Program-made: the position numbers and the translations under genes | DNA from: Paraconiothyrium sp. Pb-2020 | Lineage: Eukaryota; Ascomycota; Dothideomycetes; Pleosporales; Didymosphaeriaceae | Reading direction: 5' to 3' | Length of the DNA stretch: 64,000 nucleotides | NCBI GenBank assembly: GCA_022419385.1 | Contig: JAJUBI010000002.1 | Span: 1,860,001 to 1,924,000 of the forward strand | Notes under the pieces: model-generated | Databases searched by the model: none | The model's input: the letters and a program-made list of their open reading frames with translations, nothing else | What the model was told of the DNA's origin: nothing | Shown here: one piece after another, positions 33,993 to 45,370 of the stretch | Layout: each line of letters starts with the position of its first letter | Numbering within the stretch: the stretch's first letter is position 1

Positions 33993-36398
33993 ATGGCCGA
34001 ATCCCCGCGAGCCTCCAAAAGGAGGAAGCTCGATACGCCCACTCGCATTGCGCCCAGTCCGCTCCCGAAACCTTCGACTAGGCGGCAATCTTCGCGTTCG
34101 ATTACCCGAACGTCTTATAAAGCGGATGGATCACGAAAGGAGCAAGAGATACCTTTAAAGGGGGCTTCGAAGCCGTCGTGGAGAAAGGTCCATGGCACGG
34201 GACGGCAACCCGAAGCGGGCGAGGACGCTGATGTATGGGACGATATAGAGGGCGCATTGGGCGAGAGTCCGACCAAGAGATTGCTGCCAAAGTCGTTGCC
34301 ATCCACGAAGAAACGAGTGACGAGGGGCACGGCGGTGGGAGACGCTATGAACGAGAGTACCAGCACCGATGAACCACCGAAGGCAACACCGAGCAGAAGG
34401 AAAGGGAAGGCTACATCCAATGCAGACCAGGACGATCTCGCTGAAGAAGTTACAACACCTTCGCGACGTGCATCTAAACGAGTTGCCCCAATCGCTTCGA
34501 GACGGACGCCCAAAGACAGCGAAACAGCGAATGCTGTCGGCACCAAACCAGGGTCACTTCAAAAACCACACAGCAGTGCAAAGGCGGAACGGAATCTAGA
34601 GCTCAAAGATGCTATGCTCGTGTCGACACCTTCTTCCCGGCACAAGCGAGTACGGCAGCCAAGCTTTGGAGACGATGATACAATCCCAGAGACAGATGAT
34701 GAGCCTGAAACGAATGGTATAGCTGCTCCTAGAATTGCGAGTGTAAGGCGACAAAGACCGCAACCAGGCAACGTGGTCCCCCGAAGGGAGGAAGCTGGAA
34801 ATGCTTGCGAGGAGGAGGTTGGTGCAGGTGATGAAGAAGAGAATGGGGACGCGATAAGTGTGGACGGCAACAGCGTTTTGGGGAGTGTTCTAGATCCGAC
34901 TGAACCGAGTCCTTTTAACAAGCCTTCTCCTGCCCACAAAGATATACCAGGTATCCCTCTACTATCGGGCTTCGTCGAGCCTGGACGCGAGCTTGACCTT
35001 CTCAAGACCATTGTACTGGAACGCATCTCCGGCAAACGACCTGTGCCTCTGGTCGGACTCAATGATGCGTATAAGTCTGTCCACCAGCTTATCGAGCACA
35101 CAGTCACTGCCGGTGAAGGCAACTCGATGCTTCTGATCGGAGCACGAGGAAGTGGGAAGACAGCACTCGTGAATAAGGCACTTGCAGAGGTGTCTAAAGA
35201 TAACAGCCACGAGTATCACGTGGTTCGCCTCAACGGCTTTATACATACAGACGATAAGATTGCTCTACGTGAGATCTGGCGCCAACTCGGCAAAGAGATG
35301 GAACTCGAGGAAGAAAGTGGAGGAGTAGGTAAAAGTTATGCCGACGCTTTGCAGACTTTACTCGCCTTGCTATCCCATCCTTCTGAGCACACAGAAGAGT
35401 ACACAGAAAAAGTCGCGAATGCAGTGGTCTTCGTGATGGACGAGTTCGACTTGTTTACTCAACATCCTCGACAAACGCTTCTATACAACCTCTTCGACAT
35501 TGCTCAGTCCCGCAAAGCTCCAATTGCTGTTCTGGGCCTTACCACACACATTGATGTAGCCAACAGCCTAGAAAAGCGCGTCAAGAGTCGCTTCAGCCAT
35601 CGCTACGTACACCTCTCCTTGGCAAAGACCTTCACTGCTTTCCAAGAGATATGCAAGGCCAACTTGCTGGTCCAGCCGGAGTTTCTTAATGTCGAAGAGC
35701 GTGGCGTTCTCGAGTCCGCCATCAAGAAGAACGCTGGCAAACAAGCAAGGAAAAGCGCAACGGGGAATGTCCTGTCGCAGTGGAACTGCAATATCAACGT
35801 AAGCAAACCTTCGCAGCTTCATACACCCACTCACAAGTATGTATAGACTCTGTTTGCCTCGAAATCATTCCTTACAACTCACTTGGCTCGATTGTTCTAC
35901 CGCTCAAAGTCGGTTCCAACAGCCTTGACCACCTTTCTCCTCCCCACCGCTGACCTCACGACCTCCCTTTCGATCCCATCTCTGTCTTTGAGCAATCCTG
36001 CCGACTCCAAAGTTGCCTTGCTAGGACAGCTCTCAACTCTGGGGTTGTCGTTGCTTATTGCCGCCTGCAGGTTGGATATCATCCACGACAGCGATACTTG
36101 CAACTTTCACATGGCTTATGACGAGTACGTGACACTCGCCAGCAAAGCGCGCATCCAGAGTGCGGCGGGCGGAAACAGTGCAAGTGGTGGCGTAAGTAAG
36201 GTGTGGGGCAAGGAGGTAGCGCGACGAGAATGGGAAGGTCTGCTGGAACTGGAACTGGTGATGCCGGCTGTGGGCGGCGGACTGACGGGAGGTTTTGGTA
36301 TGGTGAAGTGCGATGTGAGTCTTGAGGAGGTAGGGGCGGTTTTAGCAGGAGAGAAGGGTATCGAGAAGGGATTGGAAAGGTGGTGTAGGCAGATCTAA
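33993..36398 (+). CDS. ORC4: Origin recognition complex subunit 4
   Basis: Exon 1 (33993-35798) and exon 2 (35847-36398), with a 48-bp GT-AG intron, give 785 residues. The first 330 residues are K/R/S/P/E-rich and disordered, which makes this a long ORC4 compared with yeast. The AAA+ module follows: Walker A GARGSGKT at about residues 383-390 and Walker B VFVMDEFD at about 480-487, with the sensor region QSRKAPIAVLGLTTHIDV and KSRFSHRYVHL, which matches the ORC4 arginine-containing motif. The second exon restores the winged-helix part (KSFLTTHLARLFYRSKSV onward), ending in a WCRQI tail. ORC4 is part of the six-subunit complex that marks replication origins and recruits Cdc6, Cdt1 and MCM. The start is the ATG directly before ESPRASKRRKLD; an upstream in-frame ATG would add unlikely sequence. 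Confidence 0.92.
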
Positions 36399-36928
36399 TC
36401 CTTAGCTAGCGTCTTCTGGAATGTTTAGACGGATGAAAGAGAATGCTTCCAGAACTCTGCGACAGCAAAGCTCTAAAAGATGGATGACATCGAGCACAGG
36501 AACAATCAGTGGTCAAGAAAATACATACAGCACGATCCATAAGAGACATATCGTGCAATCGCCGATATACATCAGCCTTATGCAACGTCCAAACCCATCA
36601 TGATAGAGGGGAGTAACGAGAGTGCTCGCAACCCCCAAAAATATGGACTTCTTGCAGGACACCTCTTCCTAAGTGCAAAAGTGCCGACGTTTAATAGGGA
36701 AATAAACCGCTGGAGAATCATAGCACTGAGTCGCAGACTAATTCTCCGGCAATCGATGTGAGGAGCAGTCGTGACTTCCAACCTTTTTGATTGCTGGCTA
36801 GCATGTATCAATCACCTCACTTGTGAAGGTGTCCAGAATTATGATTCGACGTATTGCGTTATCGCATAGTCACAGCCCATGTTGAGTGCATGACTCACAA
36901 GACTCACACATCTGCTGCATTCTTTCCT

Positions 36929-36969
<41 letters not shown>

Positions 36970-37038
36970 GCACAGTGGACAAGTTCAAACAGTGCGCTTT
37001 CCTTTAGAAGATATTTTACAGACGCCCAATCATGATAA
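36399..37038. other. Intergenic: convergent 3' ends of ORC4 and the FOX2-type gene, with a 39-bp T tract
   Basis: 640 bp lacking genes. It contains the homopolymer listed separately. Confidence 0.5.
36930..36968. repeat. Poly(T) tract of 39 bp (poly(A) on the minus strand)
   Basis: An uninterrupted run of 39 T. On the minus strand it is an A run starting 70 nt after the stop codon of the FOX2-type gene. The gene keeps its introns, so the tract is not the tail of a retrocopy of it, and no target-site duplication or retrotransposon sequence was seen next to it. Confidence 0.95.
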
Positions 37039-39977
37039 CTATAGCTTACTTCCTCCACCCAAAAGCTCGGCACCCGCGCCCGAAATGCACAGTTTACCCG
37101 TCTCCTTGACCTTGGTCTGAAATACTACTGTGTTTCCAACCTTCCACATCTCTGTTTGAAGAGTCTGCCCCGGTAGTACTGTACCTGCAAACCTGACCTT
37201 GATGTTTTTATACTGTCCGTACGTTTGGAGCACATGCTTGCCCGAAATGCCAAAGAAGCACAATCCGTGCAAGATAGGCACTTCGAACCCGCCGACTTTG
37301 CTGAACTCGGGGTCGATGTGCAGCGGATTTCTGTCGCCAGAAAGACGGTAGATAGCGGCTTGTTCTTCGGTGGTCTTCTCCTCGACCACAGCATCAGGCG
37401 CGCGCTGCGGAGGCTTATGTACAGCGGTTGCGGCACCACGGTTTCCACCCTTGGGGTTTCCGCCAAACTTGCCAGAGCCCCGGATGAATACGGTGCTCTC
37501 GTTGTAGAAAATCTCCTCGCCGGTGTTTGCGTCGACGGTGGTCGTGCCCTGGACGACGACGCCGGCGGCCCCTTTATCCATAACCTCGATAAGCTTGGGG
37601 TATGTGATGAGCTTAGCCTCAGTGGGGATGGGGTATTTCCTTATTTCAAGGAATTGCTCGCCGTGCAGGAGCATCATGGGGGAGAAGTTGGGAACGATGT
37701 CGTCCAAGTTGTAGGGGGGCACGGCGTTGAATTGCGGGATGACGCCGAAGGTTGGGTAAACTTGGAAATTTTCGTCGTTTTCGAAGACGAAGGGGAGATC
37801 GGTGCGTTTGGCGCCAATTCCGAGGTCTGGTCGGATGTTAGATCATGTAGGGTTGCTGGGGCGTAGTAGGCGGGGACTTACTATAAAGAATGACATCCTT
37901 CTCGTCGTACTGGAACTCAGAGCCTTGGGCCTTGGTGGCCTTCGCTTCCTCAATCGCCTTGAGGTAGTCGACTTTCTCACCATCATTCTTCTTGCCCTTG
38001 CTTGTGTTCTCCATGTTCGCCATGATGCTCTTGAGTCCGCTGGCGTTATCGAAGGGGTGGTCTGCACGGCCGTCCTCGAAGTTTTTTATTCTGTCCCACT
38101 TCTCCAGCACAGCTTCAGGCGTAAGCTTGACATCGATAGGGAAGCCATTGCCACCAGTCCGCTGCCACCTCGTAGCAGCAACCCAGCCTTGGCCAGTTTC
38201 ATAGAGACCACCAGTTGGCTCGGGTGCGTTATCGGAGCACAGCAGCACAACGAGGGGAGCGACGTAGTCAGGCTTGAGCGCTTGCACCATTTCCTCCGGC
38301 ATAATTGTACGGGTCATGCCCGTACCGGCGTTGGGCGCGATAGTGTTGACGAAGATATTGTTCTTCTTGCCTTCAAGCGCAAGAGACTTGGAAAAACCGA
38401 GGATACCACATTTTGCGGAAGAATAGTTGGCTTGACCGAAGTTTCCGTAGATGCCGCTGGTTGATGTGGTATTTAGAACACGGCCGTACTTTTGCTTGAG
38501 GAAATACGGCCAAGCAGCCTTGCTGCAGGCATAGGTGCCGAAGAGGTGCACCTGGTGGATGACCTCCCATTGCTCGTCCGTCATGTTGGCAAAGGCCTTG
38601 TCCCGCAAGATACCCGCATTGTTGACAAGTACGTCGATGCGGCCGTACGTATCGATGGCAGTTTTAATTACTGCCTCACCGTCAACAACGTTGGCCTTGT
38701 TTCCAACAGCCTGTCCACCGAGCTTCTGAATCTCTTGTACGACAGCATCCGGGTTTACGAGATCGTTGACAACAATCTTTGCACCAAGCTTGGCGAAGAG
38801 GAGGGCGTATGCGCGACCAAGACTAGGAACTTTAGTAGACAGTCTTCTTAGGAGGTTGTGACACTTACCCGCCACCAGCACCAGTGACCAGCACCACTTT
38901 ATCCTTGAAGTTGGGCTGCTCGGTCTTTGGGCTGGGAGACAACTGCGTCGCAGCCTCGAGAAGCCCCAGAGCATCTGCCGGACCATCGGGGTGGTCCGGT
39001 TGTGAAAAATCTACCACGTCCTTCCACTTCGCCGCAATGGCGCCGGGTGTAAATGAGTCGTCGGGCTTGAATAGCGCGCCTTTTGACCGCTCCCATCGCA
39101 ATCTCGCAATGTGACCACCACCCGCTTCGAATATCGCGCCCGTTTCAGTGTTAGACTTGTGTGTAAGGACGGCAACAAGCGGCACAATCCACTCGGGCTT
39201 GAGCTTCTCGAGAACATCCGGCGGCATGACCGTCTCAGTCATGCGGCTCGCAGCAATGGGCGCAATGACATTGCACAAGATATTGTACTTCAGGCCCTCC
39301 TTGGCGAGCGTCTCGGTGAAGCCAACCAGTGCAAGCTTCGCAGCCGAGTAATTTGTCTGGCCGAAGGAGCCGAACAGACCAGCCGCAGAGGCCGTGCTGA
39401 TTAGCCGTCCGTACTTCTGCTTCCTGAAGTACGGCCATGCCGCGTGCGCGCACTTGTATGCTCCCTTGACGTGCACCTTGTAGATGAGGTCCCAGTCGGC
39501 CTGCTTCATGTTCTTAAACGAGACATCGCGCAAGATGCCCGCGTTGTTGATAAGCACGTCGATGCGCCCGAAATGATCGATGGCTGTCTTGATGATGGCC
39601 TCGCCGTTCTCGACGGAATCATAGTTGGCAACGGCCTTGCCCCCGGCGGCGCGGATCTCGCTGACAACTTTGTCTGCGGCCTGTAATTGTCAGCATCGTG
39701 TGCTGAGTGATGATGGGTGGTCGGGTCGCAAGACGTGGGGCGCAGTCGGAGCTGCACCACGAGTTGGTGTAGCAAGCTGGTATTTCCAGAGTCCACAGAT
39801 ATACAGTTAACGTACCGATGATCCAGCTCCCTCGCCCTTGAAGCTTCCTCCAAGGTCGTTGACGACAACGCTGGCACCGCGGCTGCCGAAGAAGACGGCG
39901 TACTCGCGACCCAGACCACCACCTGCACCCGTCACCACCACCGTCTGACCGTCATACCGCAGTTCTGAAGGGGCCAT
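37039..39977 (-). CDS. FOX2: Peroxisomal multifunctional beta-oxidation enzyme (hydratase-dehydrogenase, FOX2 type)
   Basis: Four exons (39977-39816, 39680-38869, 38822-37882, 37826-37039) with introns of 135, 46 and 55 bp give 900 residues, the normal length. The protein holds two short-chain dehydrogenase domains in tandem, each with a TGAGGGLGR loop and a catalytic Tyr/Lys pair (TNYSAAK in the first, ANYSSAK in the second), followed by a MaoC/hot-dog hydratase domain with SGDRNPLHIDPEFSKVGGF, where Asp and His are catalytic. The C-terminus is SKL, a perfect type 1 peroxisomal signal. The enzyme hydrates trans-2-enoyl-CoA to the R-3-hydroxy intermediate and oxidises it to 3-ketoacyl-CoA. 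A CCTCGG core on the minus strand (40203-40208), 226 bp before the start, matches the site known for fungal fatty-acid regulators FarA/FarB. Confidence 0.95.
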
Positions 39978-42900
39978 GGTGTAGGAGATGCTGCGACGCA
40001 AACGGGGTTTTGCGAGGCTCGTTGGTTCGATTAGATAGATGACTTCTGGGGCGTCCACCCAGAGTACAATCAGATGGGGAATATACGAGACGCTGGAGAG
40101 GAAAGAGAAGTGATCAAACAGTACCGTCGTGGACGACAGACGGCGTGGTTTTGTGTCGTCCTCGAAGCTCCGGGCATCGAGGTCATCGCTCACATCGACT
40201 TGCCGAGGTCCATGGCAACGGCCGAATCTGGGGCTCGCAACTGTGGGGGTACACGTGACAGCCCGTTTTCACATGCGAGGTCCCCGGCAAACCAGAGCAG
40301 AGCCTCGACATCACCTGCCGGACCATGATGCCGCTGCCGAGCTGTCGCGTCAGCGAAGCCATTCTCAAGACTGCGCCGCGCTGTTTCTGCATGCTTGTGA
40401 TGGTGCGCGGCGCACTGTATGAAGGTAGGCACGCAATGTGGGGCGCTCAGGTACCGCGTATGGTAGTCTTCGGTCCTGACGTTCGAATAAGCCCCTGCCC
40501 TCACGCTCTTGCATAATCATCATCAGGGAACAAGCCTTCCTGTGCGTGCGTGCAGCAAGACGAACAACGGTTTGGTCATGCCAGCAAGTGTTCGTGGATT
40601 CGTCACGCTCTATGGGCCTCTCCAGGGCTGCCGCACTCACTCTTGGCACTTGCGATTACCATGCTATAGTGCGTCCGCCATCTCGAGCACAATGCGACTC
40701 GAGAGTGCAAGACCAGTCCCCTCTCTGAACACGACCGAGTTTGATTGTAGACTATGTGACAGAGCATTGTATGTTCGTGGTAGGGCTTTTTACATAAGCC
40801 GAAGTTGGAGCCGCACAAGCTGTGCCGATCGCCCCTAAGCTTTTCGTGAACAAAACTCTCACCAAGATGCGTTCGCTACATTATCGACGTTCCGTTAAAC
40901 TCTTTGACCACTGTTGCTTCTGTGATGCACGCCACTGCGAACAATTGACAACTCTAGGCCAACCAGTATAATGCCCCGACCTACCTCGTCTTCATCCACC
41001 CTCGCGCTACAGAGCCCACCGACGCCGAAATAACCACCCATGCGCTCAGCTGAATACTTAGACAAATCGTGCATCCAGCAGTAGTACCCCACGATCAACG
41101 ACGGCGTAGCGTGGAGGCGAGGCCATCTCAGAATTGATACCAACGAGCGCGGGATACTGGCACACGCTGTTTTCCTGAATACGCACGAAGACATCTGGCA
41201 TAACACAGCTGAAAACTCTTCACAAAGGTCAGCGAAAACAGGTGCGTGGAGAGTCTGTTGCACACATGAGGAAGTCGTGTGGGTTGTACGTCCTTTGCAA
41301 AGTCGAACACAATCGGAGCAGGGTGCCATGCTCAGTTCGTTGTCGTGGTTTGAGCGCCCAATGGTTCTCAAAGCCCGGTCAAACATTGGCAATTGCGGAG
41401 CACCGCAATACCCATCACTTTGTTCTGTAAAGACGCTGTGACCCTCGGGGGTATGTCCCCCTGTTTCCGCGATGACTTGTGTGACATTCGCTTTGCTGCA
41501 AATGCATGTCTTCAATAATCCCAACGTGGCGGCTCTCCTATCGCGTTGTACAGCATAGGAGCCGAGAAGGTGCAGACTAGCGTCGAGTGTTGGGCGCCCT
41601 CGAACCCACGAGCAGGGAGGCTCACACATCTGTCCATGCTACTCCTCCCAACTATGACGTGATGTACAGCTTGGATTAAGTGTGGTCATGGGAGCATCGT
41701 GGCACTCCGAATCTCTTGCAGAATGTTAGGAGGACCGATGGGTGTTCGAGAGTGTGGCATTCCGTGCAGGACGTACTAGCAAACTTTGACAGCTGGTTAC
41801 CTCGCAGCCGACGGCCCCGCTCATGATGCTCGTCATGCATGTGTAGTTCTCCCTCCATGGCGGGTAAATCGAAAACCTCATGCAGACGTTTTGTGCCCGA
41901 ATCGGTCCGTGGTGTTACGTGGCGCTGTCCAGGATTGTATGCGCTTTGAAAGATGCCGGACAGATTGCAGGCGACCGCTAGCAAGCGTAGGAGGCAGCTG
42001 CGTTCTACCATCCATTGGCCCAAGAACAAGTATCGCTCGCTTGCTATGAGCGAGAACCCTTCCACTTTCCGCATCAGCATAGCTCTACAGGTGGTCTCAG
42101 CCGTGCGTGCAGAGCCACAGGCGGACACCGCAGTGCGATCTGTATGGCGATAATGCTGCCTTAACATGGACGGAAGAGGTAGAGCAGAGAAGTTGATTCG
42201 CGAGCTGCCAGCTCGGCCGTTCAGATGGCACATGATTGTGCCAGTAAACCACTCGGAGGTCACCATGAGATCAGGTAGCAATCGGAGCAACGGACCTAGA
42301 GAAATTTCGTCTTAGTGAACTTCGCAGGATGTTAGCAATGGCCCGTGGGCGTGATGTTGTGCGAGAAAACCTATGTGAGCCGAGTGCATGCAAGACACCT
42401 TGGCCGGTGCTTAGGCTCAGGCAGACCCGTCGAGTTGTTTCTCGTGGGAATCCGCCCGATGATGTACGACAGTCCACCCACTACCAGCTTCGGGGGTATT
42501 GATCGACAGGCTATGATCATTTCACGGCCAAAGTGAAGCAACAAGAAGTAGAACGACTACCACTTGGCTTGCATCTACGCGGCTATGTAGCTGCAGCTAG
42601 TACACGGACTTGGGCCGCAATGCGGCAGGAAAAAAAGCCCATACGTTGTCTTCTTGGGTGTCCGGCATATTTGCGCTTCTTGAGATGAGCAATGGCGCCA
42701 CATGTGTAGAGCTCCCGATGGACGTGCGGCTGTCCCAGGCTCCGACGAAAAAGGATCTGCGTGGAAAGCATGTCCAGACCGCATCCCAATGTAGGAACCC
42801 GTGAACATATAATGCAAAGGACAAGGTTGTTTGACGCATGTGTCTCTTCCAGTTGTAGGTTGTGCACTGTTGTAGTGGTAGAGGCTTCCGTGGCCGCGGT

Positions 42901-44128
42901 GCCTTAGTCCTGGCTGCCTCAGAAGGCGGGCGTGGCCTTTGTAACATACCAGAGCCATGTCAACGGTATTGTGAGCAACGAGCGCCTTATCTCTAGCTTT
43001 GGGCGTTGCTCAGAACGCCTGTCAAATGTTCATGCGCACCGTTCAACTGGCTAGCGCTTCGCGACAAGGCCTTGCTCGGATTTTGCTCCTACAGACATGT
43101 CCACAACCAAAGCAACCTCTTTATACGTCCCATTTGCTGTGTGGACCACGTTGGACTCCTCAATGTGGCTAGTCGATTTTCCATAGCATGATGCGCACGT
43201 TCTCAATATCGCCATCACGCTGTGTCTGTATATGGCGGAGTCATTGTCTTTGACCCCACTAGCTCTGAAACTAATGCATTCACGCTTCTTTGATGACGAT
43301 CGACGCACTCATTGGCCGGCAGAGTGCTTGATGGCTCCGCGTTCGGGAGAGCGATGGTTTTCATGCAGCGAATGTTCTGTTCCAGGGTGGGGAGCATGAC
43401 CTTGCCGGATCCATGCATGTTGTGTTTCTGCATGGCCTCTTCCCGCCAATTTCCCTAGGGCTTGGTTATCGCGGCTATGGCCAGCTCACCACCGCACGCC
43501 GCCGTTACCAGTGGTTGCGGGCCAGGAACTCCCAGTAACATCAGTCGACACCTCAGATATCCAGTAGTTCCGGTTACTCAAAGTCATGTGGCCCTGATCT
43601 CCATTCAGTTTAGGATAGCCGCAATTAGACTCTTTTGCCGAGTCCTCGATTGGCCTCTAGCAAAGTCGCGACATGGCCCTTCGATTTGCAACAGCTGTAC
43701 TGTTAACAAGTACCGTGTTTTTCCTCCATCCATAACTTAATTGGGCGGATTCTATCATTATTGCGACTGACTTCGAACCAACGTGTTCGTATCTTTGCGA
43801 ATGTGAGGTCCCCTTGTGGCTTAGCTAACCTATATCGCTAACGAGTGCGAAGAACTGTGCAAGCTCAGCAAAGGGCATGCTGTCTCCTTTGTAGAACCGC
43901 AGAAAGACCGTGGTCCAAAGCGAGATTCGCGCAAATGGCGAGCGTACGAGACCTAGTGTGGATACATGAGCGCCAGTTTCAGAAGTATTCGGTCGATAGG
44001 AGGATTTATTGCGTTCCAGTGTGCGTAATCCCTCGGTATTGTGCGGTTCCTTCCAGCAGGGGAGCAAAAAGCCCATCAGTCGCTACACCGCAACCTTATC
44101 GGTTCCTCCGTGTATCCTGTGTTGGATC
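39978..44128. other. Intergenic 4.2 kb between FOX2 and the methyltransferase
   Basis: The first few hundred bases are the FOX2 promoter. The rest has no recognised gene. Two longer minus-strand frames (40895-41629, 244 codons, and 41676-42290, 204 codons) are adjacent, but their translations are C/R/H/S-rich, without domain-like or signal-peptide-like segments and with competing frames on the other strand. They could be remnants of something unrecognised, but I cannot support them as genes. Confidence 0.45.
40203..40208 (-). promoter_or_regulatory. Candidate FarA/FarB-type site (CCTCGG) upstream of FOX2
   Basis: CCGAGG on the + strand, CCTCGG read toward FOX2. This hexamer is the established core element of fatty-acid-induced peroxisomal genes in filamentous fungi. 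A six-base match will occur by chance often, so the support is mainly its location upstream of a textbook target gene. Confidence 0.35.
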
Positions 44129-45370
44129 ATGCTAACGTCGTATCCCGGATGCAGAGACGAGGTGCGAATACACTGGTCATATATCTTTCAGCTTGTCCAG
44201 CTCGGACTGACTGACGCGACAAAGCGCGAAGAAGATCGATTAGAAGCCCAGCATGACATGATTTACGATCTCTTCGGGGAGAGGCTCTTCTTTCCCAATA
44301 TTCCCAACCCTCGATCAATCCTCGAATGCGGGTATGGAAGGGGACAATGGGCCGTCCAGCTTGCCGAAGAGTATGGACAGTGCGAGGTAAGTGGGCAGAA
44401 AGATGGTCACACTTTCTGTGGACCCGTTCGTCTTGTCGTTGTGGTATCTTGTCTTCTGACTGCAGCAGGTGACCGGCATCGACAGTACGTAACGCCAGCA
44501 TACGGGATTGATTAAATTCCCCAACTCACTCTGTATGTGCGATTAGTCTACACGGAATTCCTACCAGATCAGCCGGACAACCTCACCCTACACGGCTATA
44601 ATCTCAATGATCGACTCGACGACCCAGTCGTATTCGAACAAAAGCCTTATGATCTGATTCATTCCCGTTTCGTCGGTATGAATAGCAAATCAAACAACCA
44701 TTTGATCTGTCGGCTGACATTTGTTAGCACAAGGAATCAAAAGCACCAGATGGCCGACCTACGTGCAAGACATGAAGAGGCTTCTGAAGCCGACCGGTTG
44801 GGTCCAGATGGTAGAATATTATCTCAATATCCAGTCAAATACTGGACGGATAGACTCAGGTTCTGCTCTGCGAACTTGGTGGACCAAATATACCGAGGCA
44901 ATGGAGAGTTCGAGACGGGACCCACGCGTTGGACCGCATCGACTTGGGCGATTGCTCTCCGATGCCGGGTATAGACATATACATGTCAACACATTCCAGC
45001 TGCCCATAGGCGGATGGCGTCCCGGTGGGTTTACCTCTTCCTTATGTTTTGGCTAGGGGAGGTGGAATCATAGTGAGCCGCTAGAATGGAGAACGAGTGT
45101 TAACTGTGTGACAGAGCCACATATGGCCAGAATTGGACGAGACAGCGTGGAAATGGTCAGTGAATTGATAGAATCGGCAAGCCTCTGGTTGTTCACAGAG
45201 CGTCTCGGCATGTCTGCTGCGCAAGTGGAGACGCTCAACAACGGCGTGAGGATGGAGTTGCGGAATACGAGTCTCCAGCTGTACCTCCCAGTGTGAGTCA
45301 CCTTGTTGCGTGACTCGGTTGAACGTACTAATGGAAAGACAGCTACGTGGCGTGGGGCCGCAGGAGCTAG
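44129..45370 (+). CDS. SAM-dependent methyltransferase of the fungal UMTA/LaeA-like group, six exons
   Basis: Exons 44129-44386, 44469-44484, 44547-44675, 44728-45024, 45115-45292 and 45343-45370 join to 302 codons. The first exon ends in the SAM-binding segment NPRSILECGYGRGQWAVQLA, with C and Y where most relatives have DVGTGTG. Exon 2 is only 16 nt but is needed to read VTGID into IYTEFLPDQPDN. Exons 3 and 4 join PYDLIHSRFV to AQGIKSTRWPTYV and LLKPTGWVQMVEYYL, the typical post-motif region. The last exon restores YVAWGRRS at the C-terminus. The enzyme probably methylates a small molecule or a protein; relatives include regulators of secondary metabolism and cluster-borne O-methyltransferases. 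No cluster genes are nearby. The start is uncertain: upstream sequence could hold another exon, and 301 residues is slightly short. Confidence 0.75.

Noticed and set aside
36930..36968. Poly(T) as the tail of a non-LTR retrotransposon or retrocopy
   Set aside because: No retrotransposon coding sequence or target-site duplication beside it, and the neighbouring gene still has its introns.
41676..42290. 204-codon minus-strand frame (and its 244-codon neighbour at 40895-41629) as genes
   Set aside because: No recognisable segments, C/H/R/S-rich translations, and competing frames on the other strand; kept only as a note in the intergenic entry.
44129..45370. Methyltransferase as part of a secondary-metabolite gene cluster
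   Set aside because: No polyketide synthase, peptide synthetase, terpene cyclase, P450 or pathway regulator lies within the neighbouring 10 kb on either side.
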